This document shows positions 27,639 through 36,795 of a stretch of DNA of 64,000 nt, in pieces. Both the position numbers and the translations under genes were made by a program. The stretch comes from Prolixibacteraceae bacterium (GTDB lineage: Bacteria; Bacteroidota; Bacteroidia; Bacteroidales; Prolixibacteraceae). Within the stretch, counting starts at the first letter, position 1, and each line of letters starts with the position of its first letter. The notes beneath the pieces were generated by a model. It searched no databases. It had not been told where the DNA came from and worked only from the letters and a program-made list of their open reading frames with translations. Where the stretch lies: positions 30,722 to 94,721 of the forward strand of contig JAFLKN010000033.1 of the NCBI GenBank assembly GCA_019163175.1, written 5' to 3'.

Positions 27639-28550
27639 GTGGAAATTAATCAATACATAAAAGAGTTGTTGTTGCTGAATGATTGTGTAATCATTCCTGA
27701 ATTTGGTGGATTTGTTGCCAATTATGAACCTGCGTCCATTGAGAACAATAAATTTTCACCTCCGGCGAAAGAAATTGCGTTCAACAACAAACTGACTTCC
27801 AACGATGGCTTATTGGTTAATTATATTTCTAACAATGAGGGAATTAATTTTTTTGAAGCAAAGCGAAAACTTGACAATTTTGTAGAGGAAACATTGCTTA
27901 ATCTGGAACGTAACCGCAATGTTTATTTCGAAGGGGTTGGCTATTTGCATTATGACTCGCGTGAAAACCTTCAATTTGAGCCACAGCTGAAACAAAATTT
28001 GTTAGTTGAATCCTATGGATTGCAGAATTTCTCTTATGAGAAACTCTACCAACGTCAAATGCCAAAACCAGCTTTCAAGGTTGAATATCGTGAACCAATT
28101 CCGGTTATTTTCCAAAGACGCCAGTTACAAAAATTGATTGTGGCTGTTCCTCTTTTGATAGCTATGGCTCTCATTCCGATGAAGAACAATAAAGAATACC
28201 TGTCGAAATCGGATATGGGCTTGTGGGAAGCAATTACACAAAGCGCTCCGGTTGCTGTCGTCATTCCTCAGGAACAAAGCGCTGCTGAATTTAAAGTTCC
28301 ATCTACTACTGCCACAACAGATTTTAAGTATTATATTATTGGTGGAAGTTTCAAAAGTGAAGAAAATGCGAGTAAATATGTTCGGCAATTAAACGAACAA
28401 GGCTATACCGGAAAAGATCTTGGTGTTTTTAAAGGCTTGCACCGTGTGGCGATGAAAGGTTTCCCAACGATGGAGGAAGCACAACATGAGTTGAATTTGC
28501 TTCTGCAACAAAGTCCTCAGTCTGGTGTCTGGATTCATGTAAACGAATAA
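27639..28550 (+). CDS. HU-CCDC81 and SPOR domain membrane protein
   Basis: 303 residues from a GTG at 27639, giving the conserved start (M)EINQYIKELLLLNDCV. Two HU-CCDC81 domains cover about 1-125 (IPEFGGFVANY), a membrane helix lies at about 168-185, and a C-terminal SPOR domain (about 225-300, FKYYIIGGSFKSEENASKYV) should bind denuded peptidoglycan at the septum. Bacteroidota-specific proteins of this design are thought to act in cell division or envelope organisation. Monocistronic, with its own promoter and terminator. Confidence 0.88.
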   Translation: MEINQYIKELLLLNDCVIIPEFGGFVANYEPASIENNKFSPPAKEIAFNNKLTSNDGLLVNYISNNEGINFFEAKRKLDNFVEETLLNLERNRNVYFEGVGYLHYDSRENLQFEPQLKQNLLVESYGLQNFSYEKLYQRQMPKPAFKVEYREPIPVIFQRRQLQKLIVAVPLLIAMALIPMKNNKEYLSKSDMGLWEAITQSAPVAVVIPQEQSAAEFKVPSTTATTDFKYYIIGGSFKSEENASKYVRQLNEQGYTGKDLGVFKGLHRVAMKGFPTMEEAQHELNLLLQQSPQSGVWIHVNE

Positions 28551-28557
28551 TAGTTGT

Positions 28558-28579
28558 AAGCTCCGAAAGGAGCTTTTTT
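28558..28579 (+). terminator. Rho-independent terminator
   Basis: AAGCTCC-GAAA-GGAGCTT then a T run, 8 bp after the HU/SPOR stop codon. Confidence 0.92.
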
Positions 28580-28604
28580 ATTTAAGTAAGTTTGATTGCT
28601 ATTT

Positions 28605-28644
28605 TTAAATCGAAAAGCCACTCCAAAAATTTCGGAATGGCTTT
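28605..28644 (-). terminator. Terminator of the mtn operon
   Basis: The stem AAAGCCATTCC (28644-28634) with GGAGTGGCTTT (28624-28614) pairs fully on the minus strand with one G-U pair, but has an A-C mismatch on the plus strand. TTTTCGATTT follows. It lies about 190 bp past the mtnP stop. Confidence 0.55.
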
Positions 28645-28836
28645 ATACTTCGATATATAATCAAATCAATTTATTAAACCTTTTCTCTCTCTACTTTATA
28701 AATTGACCGATAAATAAAATTGTTCATGGCTTTGAGACAACTTATATATTTTGATTTTACAAAACATGTGCCAAAAAATTTCATTTTAATGATCTTTTTT
28801 AAAGAAGATGTAATTTTTTTGAAAAAATCTTGAAAA

Positions 28837-29583
28837 TTATATTTTTCCAATCGTATGGGTTAATAAATCAATTACATGACTTACATTTTGGTTGAATACT
28901 TTTAATACATCGCCCCAGGTTACCGGAGCTTCATCGGTTTTCCAACAGTCGTAGTCGGTACTCATTGCAATGGCTGCGTAAGGAATTTCCAGTTCATTAG
29001 CCAAAATTGCTTCCGGAGCAGTGGACATATTGATCACGTCAGCTCCCCAAATGCGGAACATATTTGACTCAGCACGGGTTGAAAAACGGGGACCTTCGAT
29101 GGTAATTACAGTTCCGGTCTCAAAAATTTTTAAGTCTAGTTCTCGGGAGGTTTCAATGATTTTTGTCCGCAAATAGCTATCAAACGGATCGGCCATTGGG
29201 GTGTGTTTCATTTCACGGGGTTCAAATGCTTCGAAAAAAGTAATTGGCCGATGCCGGGTGAAATCGATGAACTGATCGAGTACCACAAAGTCGCCACGTC
29301 CAATTTCCTGACGCAGACTTCCGCAGGCTGTAGTTGCCAGAATATGTGTGCATCCCATTTCGCGAATGGCCCATATGTTGGAGCGATTATTTACCTGCGT
29401 GGGCGGAATGGTATGTTGACGCCCGTGTCTGGAAAGGATAGCTACTTCACGATCATTGATTTCTCCGCATTTGAAATCAGAAGTTGTAGGTCCGTAAGGG
29501 GTCTCAATCTTCAGTTCTGTAGCATTTTTCAGAATCGCGGGGTTTTCGAGTCCTGAGCCGCCGATGATGGCAATTTTTGTCAT
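28837..29583 (-). CDS. mtnP: 5'-methylthioadenosine phosphorylase
   Basis: 248 residues with the PNP/MTAP type 2 signatures: GGSGLENP (phosphate loop, about 8-15), LSRHGRQHTIPP, TTACGSLRQEIGRGDFV, EGPRFSTRAE and MSTAPEAILANELEIPYA. It cleaves methylthioadenosine to adenine and methylthioribose-1-phosphate. Its ATG overlaps the stop of the aldolase gene by 4 bp. With mtnA and the aldolase it forms a tight operon for handling the by-product of SAM-consuming reactions. Purine nucleoside activity is the main alternative. Confidence 0.88.
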   Translation of the reverse strand: MTKIAIIGGSGLENPAILKNATELKIETPYGPTTSDFKCGEINDREVAILSRHGRQHTIPPTQVNNRSNIWAIREMGCTHILATTACGSLRQEIGRGDFVVLDQFIDFTRHRPITFFEAFEPREMKHTPMADPFDSYLRTKIIETSRELDLKIFETGTVITIEGPRFSTRAESNMFRIWGADVINMSTAPEAILANELEIPYAAIAMSTDYDCWKTDEAPVTWGDVLKVFNQNVSHVIDLLTHTIGKI

Positions 29584-30185
29584 TTTGATAGTCGATTATA
29601 GATTTTGATAATTTCAGATGTTGCTTCTTCCAGATTTTGGCCAAATGCAAGAATCCCTTCACGGTGTCCACCCATTACAATCACCTTTTCATCAGGTTTC
29701 ATATTGGTAAGTAGTTGCTGAATCGCTCCGGCCATTTCAGGAGTTCCGTATTCAATTTCTGCTGAAGTAGTTGGAAGAACATTCAATAGTTCCTTCCATA
29801 ATTCCAGGCAGTGAACGTGAACAACTGCGCCGACTTCAGGAAGTGTTTCGTAAACTGCGGCATGACTTAGGCTTTCGGCTGATGCCTTTGTTTGGCCTGT
29901 GCATGAGATGGCGTTTTGTGTGAAATTGTATCCGGTAACTAGTGCAAAATGTTTTGGTTCGAGTTTAGCGAATTGGCCTGTTGCACTTCCTGTAATGATG
30001 AACGATGAGCTTTCTCTAGATTCGACTGAGATATTCCCAAAGCCTATACCATCAGGGTACATGCCAATCAGTCTCAATTTGTAAAGTCGGGTTCTTGCAG
30101 CTTCGAGTTGCCCGAAGATTTCATCTTGAATCTGGATTTCCTTTTGCTCCCAGTTGCAATTAAATTTGATGTATCCTTCTGTCAT
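29580..30185 (-). CDS. Class II aldolase/adducin family protein in methylthioadenosine operon
   Basis: 201 residues. Zinc ligands of the family are visible: HVHC (about 123-126) and the later His in GGHREGI (about 171-177); FGNISVESRESSSFIITGSATG is the substrate loop. It is translationally coupled to mtnA upstream and mtnP downstream through 4-bp overlaps. It could be the MtnB dehydratase of the classical methionine salvage route, or an aldolase splitting 5-methylthioribulose-1-phosphate into DHAP and methylthioacetaldehyde (the DHAP shunt). No mtnC, mtnD, mtnK or mtnX is nearby, which favours the second option, but genes elsewhere could complete salvage. Confidence 0.82.
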   Translation of the reverse strand: MTEGYIKFNCNWEQKEIQIQDEIFGQLEAARTRLYKLRLIGMYPDGIGFGNISVESRESSSFIITGSATGQFAKLEPKHFALVTGYNFTQNAISCTGQTKASAESLSHAAVYETLPEVGAVVHVHCLELWKELLNVLPTTSAEIEYGTPEMAGAIQQLLTNMKPDEKVIVMGGHREGILAFGQNLEEATSEIIKIYNRLSK

Positions 30186-31276
30186 TTTTTACCTTTTTCA
30201 GGAAATAAACTTAAAATACCCTCTCGGTTAGCATTGCAAATCCCTCGTTCTGTAATTAGTCCGGTAACAAGTCGCGCCGGAGTTACATCAAATCCGTAAT
30301 TGGCAACCTGACTTTTCTCCGGAAGTATTCGGAATTCGTAGATTTCATCGCCCAATTTCCCTTCCATCATGGAAACTTCGCTGGCATTACGTTGCTCAAT
30401 GGGGATTTCAGTAATGCCATCATTTATGGTCCAGTCGATGGTGGTTGAAGGCAGTGCCACATAAAATGGAACACCGTTATCGGCAGCGGCCAATGCTTTC
30501 AGGTAAGTTCCTATTTTATTGGCTACATCGCCGTTCATGGTCGTACGGTCGCTTCCAACAATAACCAGATCGACCATTTGATGCTGCATCAGGTGGCCTC
30601 CGGTATTATCAGGAATCACAGTATGCGGAATGCCGGCTTCACCCAGTTCCCATGCAGTTAATCGTGCTCCCTGGTTGCGCGGACGGGTTTCATCAACCCA
30701 GACATGAACCGGAATACCAGCTTCGTGTGCCAGATAAATGGGAGCCGTGGCAGTTCCCAACTCCACACAAGCCAATCGCCCTGCATTGCAGTGCGTGAGA
30801 ATTTGAACCGGTTCCCTATTTTTCTTTTCGCTAATTACTTTTATTAATTCCAGCCCATACATTCCTATTTGCTTGCTGAATTCAATTTCGCGCTGTTTTA
30901 AAGATTCAGCATATTCAAGTAAATGGTGAGTATTCTGTAAAATAGTATGTTGTTCTGAAATAACAGAAAGAGCCTCATCAACCGCAAAAGCCAAATTTAC
31001 TGCAGTTGGTCGCGATGATTTCAACCATTCGGCAGCACGTTGCATTTCGGCTTGAAAATCATTTCCGGAGAAGTTGCTGGCAGCCAGATACATTCCATAT
31101 GCTGCGGTTACACCAATAAGCGGGGCGCCTCGCACCACCATCTCGGTTATAGCGAAACGGGCTTCTTCCAATGTGCCAATTTCATAAATCAGATTCAGAA
31201 AGGGTAGATGGCGCTGATCTATTGTTTCTACACTATTCTTCTGGTGGTTAAACCATATAGTTTGCGGATTCCCCAT
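30182..31276 (-). CDS. mtnA: S-methyl-5-thioribose-1-phosphate isomerase
   Basis: 364 residues from the ATG at 31274-31276 (MGNPQTIWFNH); the longer frame to 31315 starts upstream of the -7 element and is rejected. Motifs of the eIF2B-like family are complete: MVVRGAPLIGV, ILTHCNAGRLA (catalytic Cys), VDETRPRNQGARLT and IVGSDRTTMNGDVANKIGT. It isomerises methylthioribose-1-phosphate to methylthioribulose-1-phosphate. First gene of the mtnA-aldolase-mtnP operon. Confidence 0.93.
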   Translation of the reverse strand: MGNPQTIWFNHQKNSVETIDQRHLPFLNLIYEIGTLEEARFAITEMVVRGAPLIGVTAAYGMYLAASNFSGNDFQAEMQRAAEWLKSSRPTAVNLAFAVDEALSVISEQHTILQNTHHLLEYAESLKQREIEFSKQIGMYGLELIKVISEKKNREPVQILTHCNAGRLACVELGTATAPIYLAHEAGIPVHVWVDETRPRNQGARLTAWELGEAGIPHTVIPDNTGGHLMQHQMVDLVIVGSDRTTMNGDVANKIGTYLKALAAADNGVPFYVALPSTTIDWTINDGITEIPIEQRNASEVSMMEGKLGDEIYEFRILPEKSQVANYGFDVTPARLVTGLITERGICNANREGILSLFPEKGKK

Positions 31277-31298
31277 GATTGTGCATTTTTTTGAAACC

Positions 31299-31306
31299 CA
31301 AAGATA
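31299..31306 (-). promoter_or_regulatory. -7 element of the mtn operon
   Basis: TATCTTTG on the minus strand, 22 bp before the mtnA ATG at 31276. It lies inside the longer reading frame and so supports the shorter start. Confidence 0.5.
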
Positions 31307-31397
31307 AATATCCAATCATTTAAACTACTCATAACATTTGTGTTCCTTTCATTTTCCGGATTTTTTATGACTTTTGTGGTCTCACAAATCTGACTTT

Positions 31398-32027
31398 ATG
31401 GAAATTCTAAGCGGTGTAAAAAATATCATTTTCGATCTTGGTGGTGTTTTACTGAATATAGATCCTAAAAAAACTATTGAAGCATTCAATCGACTTGGTA
31501 TGGATCAACTTATTGGAGATAAAGGTCTTTCGTACGATCACGACATTTTTTACCTGATGGAGCAGGGTAAAGTTACTCCGGAAGAATTTCGAAATGGTGT
31601 CCGGCAATTAATTTCCGCAGAAGTTACAGATGATCAGATTAATGCTGCATGGACAGCGATGTTGCTCGATTTTCCGGCGAATCGGGTTGAACTGGTGAAA
31701 AATCTTCGGAATAATTATAAAATATATCTGTTCAGCAATACCAATTCTATTCATGTTGCAAAATATCATGCCGATTTTCTAGAACTACATGGTTTTGAAG
31801 TTTCATCACTTTTTGAGATAGATTTCTATTCCAACGAAATTGGCTACCGTAAACCATCACCCGAATCGTTTCAGGAAATCATCCGACTTTCAGGAATAAA
31901 TCCTGAAGAGTCTATTTTTATTGACGATTCGCTACCCAATGTGGAAGCTGCCATTGGTTGCGGGCTGAAGGGATACTGGTTGGAACCAGGGCAAAAAATA
32001 GAAGAAGTGTTTTCGAATTTTCTTTAA
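31398..32027 (+). CDS. HAD-family phosphatase, YihX-like
   Basis: 209 residues from the ATG at 31398 (MEILSGVKNIIFDLGG); an in-frame TTG at 31374 is rejected. HAD motifs I-IV are present: FDLGGVLLN (the second catalytic residue is Gly rather than Asp, as in the YihX group), FSNTN, the Lys in GYRKPSPE and IDDSLPNVEAA. YihX-type enzymes act on glucose-1-phosphate and similar sugar phosphates. It is divergent from the mtn operon, and a role in methylthioribulose metabolism is not supported by sequence. Confidence 0.82.
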   Translation: MEILSGVKNIIFDLGGVLLNIDPKKTIEAFNRLGMDQLIGDKGLSYDHDIFYLMEQGKVTPEEFRNGVRQLISAEVTDDQINAAWTAMLLDFPANRVELVKNLRNNYKIYLFSNTNSIHVAKYHADFLELHGFEVSSLFEIDFYSNEIGYRKPSPESFQEIIRLSGINPEESIFIDDSLPNVEAAIGCGLKGYWLEPGQKIEEVFSNFL

Positions 32028-32181
32028 TTTGACAAATTTGCCTTGACTTTTTAGTAGAAGACGTAATTTATTACTTAAAACCACGATGAAGAGACGGAAA
32101 CATCGAAGTCATTCCACTCAATGCAATCTCGATACTGATCAAGAATAACTGAGGCTGGTAACTGCAATTGTCAACTTTATA

Positions 32182-34041
32182 TTAGGCTTCGCGATCTTTC
32201 CAATCCCCGTTTTCACGAATAATGGCTTCGAGTTCTTCCACCGCTTGCTCAAACGGAATGTGCCGTTTTATCAGTACTTGTCGTTTGTAAAGGTTTACAT
32301 TTCCGGGGCCAGCACCAACAAACCCATAATCTACATCGCCCATTTCGCCGGGACCATTAACCACACAGCCCATTACTCCAATTTTAAGGTGATCGAGATG
32401 ATTGAAATGTGCTTTTATTTTAATTGTGGTTTCGTGCAAATCGAACAAGGTTCGCCCACATCCCGGACATGAGATGAATTCTGTTTTTGTAACTCGCATC
32501 CTACTTGCCTGAAGAATAGAGAAACTCAAATCTTTCAAGTCGGTAAAGGTGGTTTGATCGAGTTCGTTGGTAATGCAAAGTCCATCGCCATAACCATCAA
32601 TAAGCAATCCGCCAAGGTCGGCAGCTGCTTTTATCTGAAGATTTTCAAGGTAGCGTTCGTTATATTTCCTGAAGATTACCACCGGAACTTTCCAGATGTG
32701 CGATTCAAGTGTCATAAAGAAAGCTCGCAGCTCGGCAAAAGGATTTTTATTGAAACTCTCCAGGATCAAAATCGTTTTCCGGGTTTGTTTGAGCTTGGTG
32801 ATGATTTCCGGATTTTCGTTCATGAAATGATCAAACTCTTCCTTGTTGGTGCGGATAAACTTGGTTTGCCCCCAGTGCGATCCGCCGAACAAATATTCTT
32901 CGAGCGTAAGTACAGGATACGAATTTCCTTCCAAATCGAGCACTTCGTGGTTGTTGAAAAAGTATTCAGGAATTTGTTTTCCACGCAAAGGCAGAATTTC
33001 GGAAAGTGTTCTTCCGCGTAAATCGGCCATTACAATGGGCAGAAATTTATCGCCCATCCGTAATACGGGTCGGGTTGACCGGCGTTCGTATTCAAACGGG
33101 TTAATCTGCGCAAAAAGTGGTGCTTTAATCGGTTTATGTCCTTTGTACGTTTCGATATGGTTTACCAGCTTTCGTGCTACTGAAATTTCATTTTCAGGAG
33201 CTTCGGTTAGCGAAACACGAATGGTGTCACCAATTCCGTCGGCAAGCAGCGCACCGATACCAACCGCTGATTTAATACGGCCATCTTCTCCCTCTCCGGC
33301 TTCAGTTACGCCCAAATGAAGCGGATAGCTCATTTCTTCCAGGCGCATCTTGTAATTCAGCAAGCGCACGGTATAAACCATGGTGCGGGTATTGCTGGAT
33401 TTGATGGAAATGACAACATTATGGAAATCCTGCTTCTGACAAATACGAAGAAATTCCATGACAGATTCTACAATGCCGGCAGGAGTATCGCCGTAACGAC
33501 TCATAATGCGGTCGGACAAAGAGCCTTGATTGGCGCCAATCCGTAAAGCTGTTTTTGTATCTTTCAGGAATTGAAGAAAGGGAATAAATTGTTCTTCTAT
33601 TTTCTGAAGTTCAGATTTGTATTCTTCGTCGGTGTATAAATGTTGTTCGAATTTGGCACGTCTGTCGTAAAAATTTCCGGGATTAATGCGAATCTTCGAT
33701 ACATATTGAGCGGCAATCTCCCCTAGATGCGGATTGAAATGAATGTCGGCAACCAAAGGATTTTCGAATCCACGAGCGACAAGTTCGCGCTTGATGTTTT
33801 TAAGATTTTCTGCATCAGGAACTCCTCGAACAGTAACCCGGACCATGTCGGCACCACTTTTAATAATTCGAATGATTTGATCAACTGTAGCATCGGTGTC
33901 ACTGGTGTCAGTATCCGTCATGGATTGTATCCGTATTGGATTTCCATCGCCAAGCAAAACACCCAATATCTGCACCAACGATGTTTTTTGTCGCTGGTAC
34001 TTAGTCAAATCTTCTATGTAGTTAAAGTTCTGATCCTTCAT
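32182..34041 (-). CDS. ispG: 4-hydroxy-3-methylbut-2-enyl-diphosphate synthase, long form
   Basis: 619 residues, far longer than the 370 of E. coli. The N-terminal TIM barrel (about 20-280, with IQSMTDTDTSDT and VRVTVRGVPD) is followed by a large insert (about 300-520) and the C-terminal [4Fe-4S] domain, whose Cys lie in FISCPGCGRTLFDL and MGCVVNGPGE. This three-domain form is typical of Bacteroidota, Chlamydiae and plants. It catalyses the penultimate step of the MEP isoprenoid pathway. Confidence 0.95.
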   Translation of the reverse strand: MKDQNFNYIEDLTKYQRQKTSLVQILGVLLGDGNPIRIQSMTDTDTSDTDATVDQIIRIIKSGADMVRVTVRGVPDAENLKNIKRELVARGFENPLVADIHFNPHLGEIAAQYVSKIRINPGNFYDRRAKFEQHLYTDEEYKSELQKIEEQFIPFLQFLKDTKTALRIGANQGSLSDRIMSRYGDTPAGIVESVMEFLRICQKQDFHNVVISIKSSNTRTMVYTVRLLNYKMRLEEMSYPLHLGVTEAGEGEDGRIKSAVGIGALLADGIGDTIRVSLTEAPENEISVARKLVNHIETYKGHKPIKAPLFAQINPFEYERRSTRPVLRMGDKFLPIVMADLRGRTLSEILPLRGKQIPEYFFNNHEVLDLEGNSYPVLTLEEYLFGGSHWGQTKFIRTNKEEFDHFMNENPEIITKLKQTRKTILILESFNKNPFAELRAFFMTLESHIWKVPVVIFRKYNERYLENLQIKAAADLGGLLIDGYGDGLCITNELDQTTFTDLKDLSFSILQASRMRVTKTEFISCPGCGRTLFDLHETTIKIKAHFNHLDHLKIGVMGCVVNGPGEMGDVDYGFVGAGPGNVNLYKRQVLIKRHIPFEQAVEELEAIIRENGDWKDREA

Positions 34042-34065
34042 TTAACCCGTTGTATAGATGGCGGA

Positions 34066-34073
34066 CAAAGTTA
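34066..34073 (-). promoter_or_regulatory. -7 element of ispG
   Basis: TAACTTTG on the minus strand, 24 bp before the ispG ATG. Confidence 0.45.
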
Positions 34074-34243
34074 ATTTAAAGTAAATAAAAACGAAATCTG
34101 AAAGCATACAATAGCCGTATAAAGTCAAAAAAAGCATATAAAAAAGTCATATTTTCCAACTAACCTTTAAAATATTATTTGGTTTTAAAAGTTTTGATTA
34201 AAGTGTTCGGTTAGTGTGAAGTGGGGTAATTGGCAGATTTCTT

Positions 34244-34251
34244 TACTTTTG
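34244..34251 (+). promoter_or_regulatory. -7 element of the GldA-like ATPase gene
   Basis: TACTTTTG, 20 bp before the ATG at 34272. It lies downstream of the alternative TTG start at 34230 and so rejects it. Confidence 0.5.
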
Positions 34252-34271
34252 TTGCACAAAATAAGTTTAAG

Positions 34272-35180
34272 ATGAGTATCAGCGTATCTCAGGTAAGTAA
34301 AAATTATGGAATCCAGAAGGCTCTTGATCAGGTTTCCTTTAATATCAGCACCGGTGAACTGGTTGGTTTTCTGGGTCCGAATGGCGCAGGGAAGTCGACT
34401 TTGATGAAGATTATTACAGGTTATTTGTGTGCTGATGGAGGTTCAGTTGTAATTAACGGTGAAACTGTTGAAACAAAGAACATTTCCATTCGTTCGCAAA
34501 TTGGCTATTTGCCTGAAAATAATCCACTTTATACGGATCTGTATGTGAGGGAGTACCTCGAAATGGTTGCCGGATTTTATCAGCTTAAGCATAAAAAAGA
34601 GCAGGTTCTGAAGATGATTGAACTTACTGGCCTGAAGGCTGAACAGCACAAGAAGATTGGTATGCTCTCGAAGGGCTACCGTCAACGGGTTGGATTGGCC
34701 CAGGCTTTGATTCACGATCCGGCAGTACTGATTTTGGATGAGCCAACTACTGGTTTAGATCCCAATCAGTTGGAGGAAATCAGGCAGTTAATACGTACAA
34801 TCAGCGCCCATAAAACAGTGATGATTTCGACTCATATCATGCAGGAAGTTGAGGCCATCTGTAGTCGGGTAATAATTATAAATCAGGGGAAATTGGTTGC
34901 CGATGGCTCAATTTTGGATTTGAAATCGGGGCAGATAGAACAAAAGCAAACCGTTCTTGTCGAGTTCAACAAAGCTCCTGAAGTAGAATTGCTCCGGAAA
35001 ATCAGCGGACTTCGGAAACTGGAGGCCATCAACTCAAGCACATTCCTAGTGGAATCTGACCATACCATCGATTTACGTCCGGCGTTATTCCACTTTGCAG
35101 TTGCCAATCAGCTTGTATTACTTACGTTGAAAGAGCAGCAACAAAGCCTTGAAAATGTGTTTCAGGAATTGACACGTTAA
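34272..35180 (+). CDS. ABC transporter ATP-binding protein, GldA-like
   Basis: 302 residues from the ATG at 34272 (MSISVSQVSKNYG). Walker A GPNGAGKST (about 37-45), signature LSKGYRQRVGLAQ and Walker B VLILDEPTTGLDPN are intact. The segment IGYLPENNPLYTDLYVREYL is very close to the GldA family of gliding/type IX-associated ABC exporters. GldF and GldG permease genes are not adjacent, so a role in gliding is uncertain. About 70 C-terminal residues after the ATPase core are typical of such subunits. It is followed by metK after 236 bp and is probably a single-gene unit. Confidence 0.8.
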   Translation: MSISVSQVSKNYGIQKALDQVSFNISTGELVGFLGPNGAGKSTLMKIITGYLCADGGSVVINGETVETKNISIRSQIGYLPENNPLYTDLYVREYLEMVAGFYQLKHKKEQVLKMIELTGLKAEQHKKIGMLSKGYRQRVGLAQALIHDPAVLILDEPTTGLDPNQLEEIRQLIRTISAHKTVMISTHIMQEVEAICSRVIIINQGKLVADGSILDLKSGQIEQKQTVLVEFNKAPEVELLRKISGLRKLEAINSSTFLVESDHTIDLRPALFHFAVANQLVLLTLKEQQQSLENVFQELTR

Positions 35181-35416
35181 ATTTGAAGTAGATTTTTCAG
35201 ATAAAGACATCCTTGTCTTAAAAAAGTTTCTAAATTTGCACCTGTTATGTGGATAAATTTGTACTGATTGCAACCACGAAAAAAAATGCTAAAACGAAAT
35301 ATCTTTTTCAATTTGCTTTTCGATCAATTATTCCACAACTTTTAATTGTATAATCTTGTACCTGAGAGTATTCAGTTTGTTCTGATTTATTCTTTGGTAT
35401 TTAAATTGATCAAATT

Positions 35417-36670
35417 ATGAGTTATTTTTTTACCAGCGAGTCCGTTTCAGAAGGACATCCAGATAAGGTTTCTGATCAGATATCGGATGCTCTTTTAGAC
35501 GAATTTCTCGCTTTTGATGCCAACTCGAAAGTTGCCATCGAAACTTTAGTTACCACCGGACAGGTTGTACTTGCCGGAGAGGTAAAATCCAACACTTATG
35601 TTGATGTGCAGGAAACAGCACGAAGGGTTATTAACCAGATCGGCTACACTAAAGCTGAATATCGTTTCGACGGAGATTCGTGCGGTGTTTTTAGCGCCAT
35701 TCACGAACAAAGTCCGGATATCAACCGTGGTGTTGACAAAGCCGATAAAATGGATCAGGGAGCTGGTGACCAAGGAATGATGTTTGGTTTTGCAACTGAC
35801 GAAACCGACAATTACATGCCTCTACCGCTCGATTTGTCTCACCGCATTTTACTCGAACTGGCTGTTATTCGGCGCGAACAGAAGGTAATGACGTATTTGC
35901 GTCCAGACTCCAAATCGCAGGTAACGATTGAATACAATGACGATCATTCGCCCAAGCGGATTCATACCATTGTGGTTTCGACCCAGCACGACGATTTTGA
36001 TGCCGACGAACCCATGTTGGCCAAAATCAAAAAAGATGTGATCGAAATCCTGATTCCTCGCGTGAAAGCTCAGTTGCCGCAACGTGTTCAGGATTTATTT
36101 GCTGGCGAGATTATTTATCATGTTAATCCGACCGGAAAATTTGTGATTGGTGGTCCTCACGGAGATACTGGGTTGACCGGGCGCAAGATTATTGTTGACA
36201 CTTATGGAGGTCGCGGTGCTCATGGTGGTGGCGCTTTCTCCGGAAAAGATCCTTCGAAGGTTGACCGTTCGGCTGCATATGCTGCCCGTCACATCGCTAA
36301 AAATATGGTTGCAGCAGGTGTTGCCAAAGAAATGTTGGTTCAACTTTCCTACGCTATCGGAGTTGCCAAACCTGTTGGCGTTTATGTTGAAACCAAAGGA
36401 ACAGCTATTGCAGGACTTTCAGATTCCCTGATTTCAGAAAAAATTCAGGAAATTTTTGATCTGCGCCCGGCTGCTATTGAGCAGCGGCTCAAACTTCGCA
36501 ACCCGATTTACCGCGAAACGGCAGCTTATGGACACATGGGACGCCAACCCAAAACAGTTACCAAAGTTTTCGAATCGCCTTACAATGGCCGGATTGAAAC
36601 TGAAGTGGAGCTGTTTACCTGGGAAAAACTCGACTATGTTGATCAGATAAAAACTGCTTTTAACATTTAA
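35417..36670 (+). CDS. metK: S-adenosylmethionine synthetase
   Basis: 417 residues. Signatures are complete: [20 protein letters not shown] (N-terminal ATP site), [30 protein letters not shown] and [19 protein letters not shown] (second ATP and K/Mg sites). It makes SAM from methionine and ATP. I found no SAM riboswitch in the 236-bp leader, unlike the homocysteine operon. A terminator follows directly. Confidence 0.97.
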   Translation: MSYFFTSESVSEGHPDKVSDQISDALLDEFLAFDANSKVAIETLVTTGQVVLAGEVKSNTYVDVQETARRVINQIGYTKAEYRFDGDSCGVFSAIHEQSPDINRGVDKADKMDQGAGDQGMMFGFATDETDNYMPLPLDLSHRILLELAVIRREQKVMTYLRPDSKSQVTIEYNDDHSPKRIHTIVVSTQHDDFDADEPMLAKIKKDVIEILIPRVKAQLPQRVQDLFAGEIIYHVNPTGKFVIGGPHGDTGLTGRKIIVDTYGGRGAHGGGAFSGKDPSKVDRSAAYAARHIAKNMVAAGVAKEMLVQLSYAIGVAKPVGVYVETKGTAIAGLSDSLISEKIQEIFDLRPAAIEQRLKLRNPIYRETAAYGHMGRQPKTVTKVFESPYNGRIETEVELFTWEKLDYVDQIKTAFNI

Positions 36671-36687
36671 TCTTCATACTGAAAGTG

Positions 36688-36719
36688 AAAAACCGGATCT
36701 AATAGGATCCGGTTTTTTT
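36688..36719 (+). terminator. Rho-independent terminator after metK
   Basis: AACCGGATC (36691-36699) pairs with GATCCGGTT (36706-36714), then a T run. Confidence 0.9.
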
Positions 36720-36795
36720 GTTTGACGAACTTCTAAAAATCAATAACTCGTTAAATCGATTAATTTTGTAGCTGCTTAATCTCAATTTCACAGAA

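Noticed and set aside
31398..32027. HAD phosphatase as MtnX, part of the mtn pathway
   Set aside because: It is divergent from the mtn operon and its DLGGV motif fits the YihX group better.
35203..35225. Terminator after the GldA-like gene (AAGACATCCTTGTCTT)
   Set aside because: The short stem is followed by an A run rather than a T run on the coding strand.
35181..35416. Possible SAM riboswitch before metK
   Set aside because: The leader lacks GGCAACC, GGTGCC and other S-box core elements, so no aptamer could be supported.
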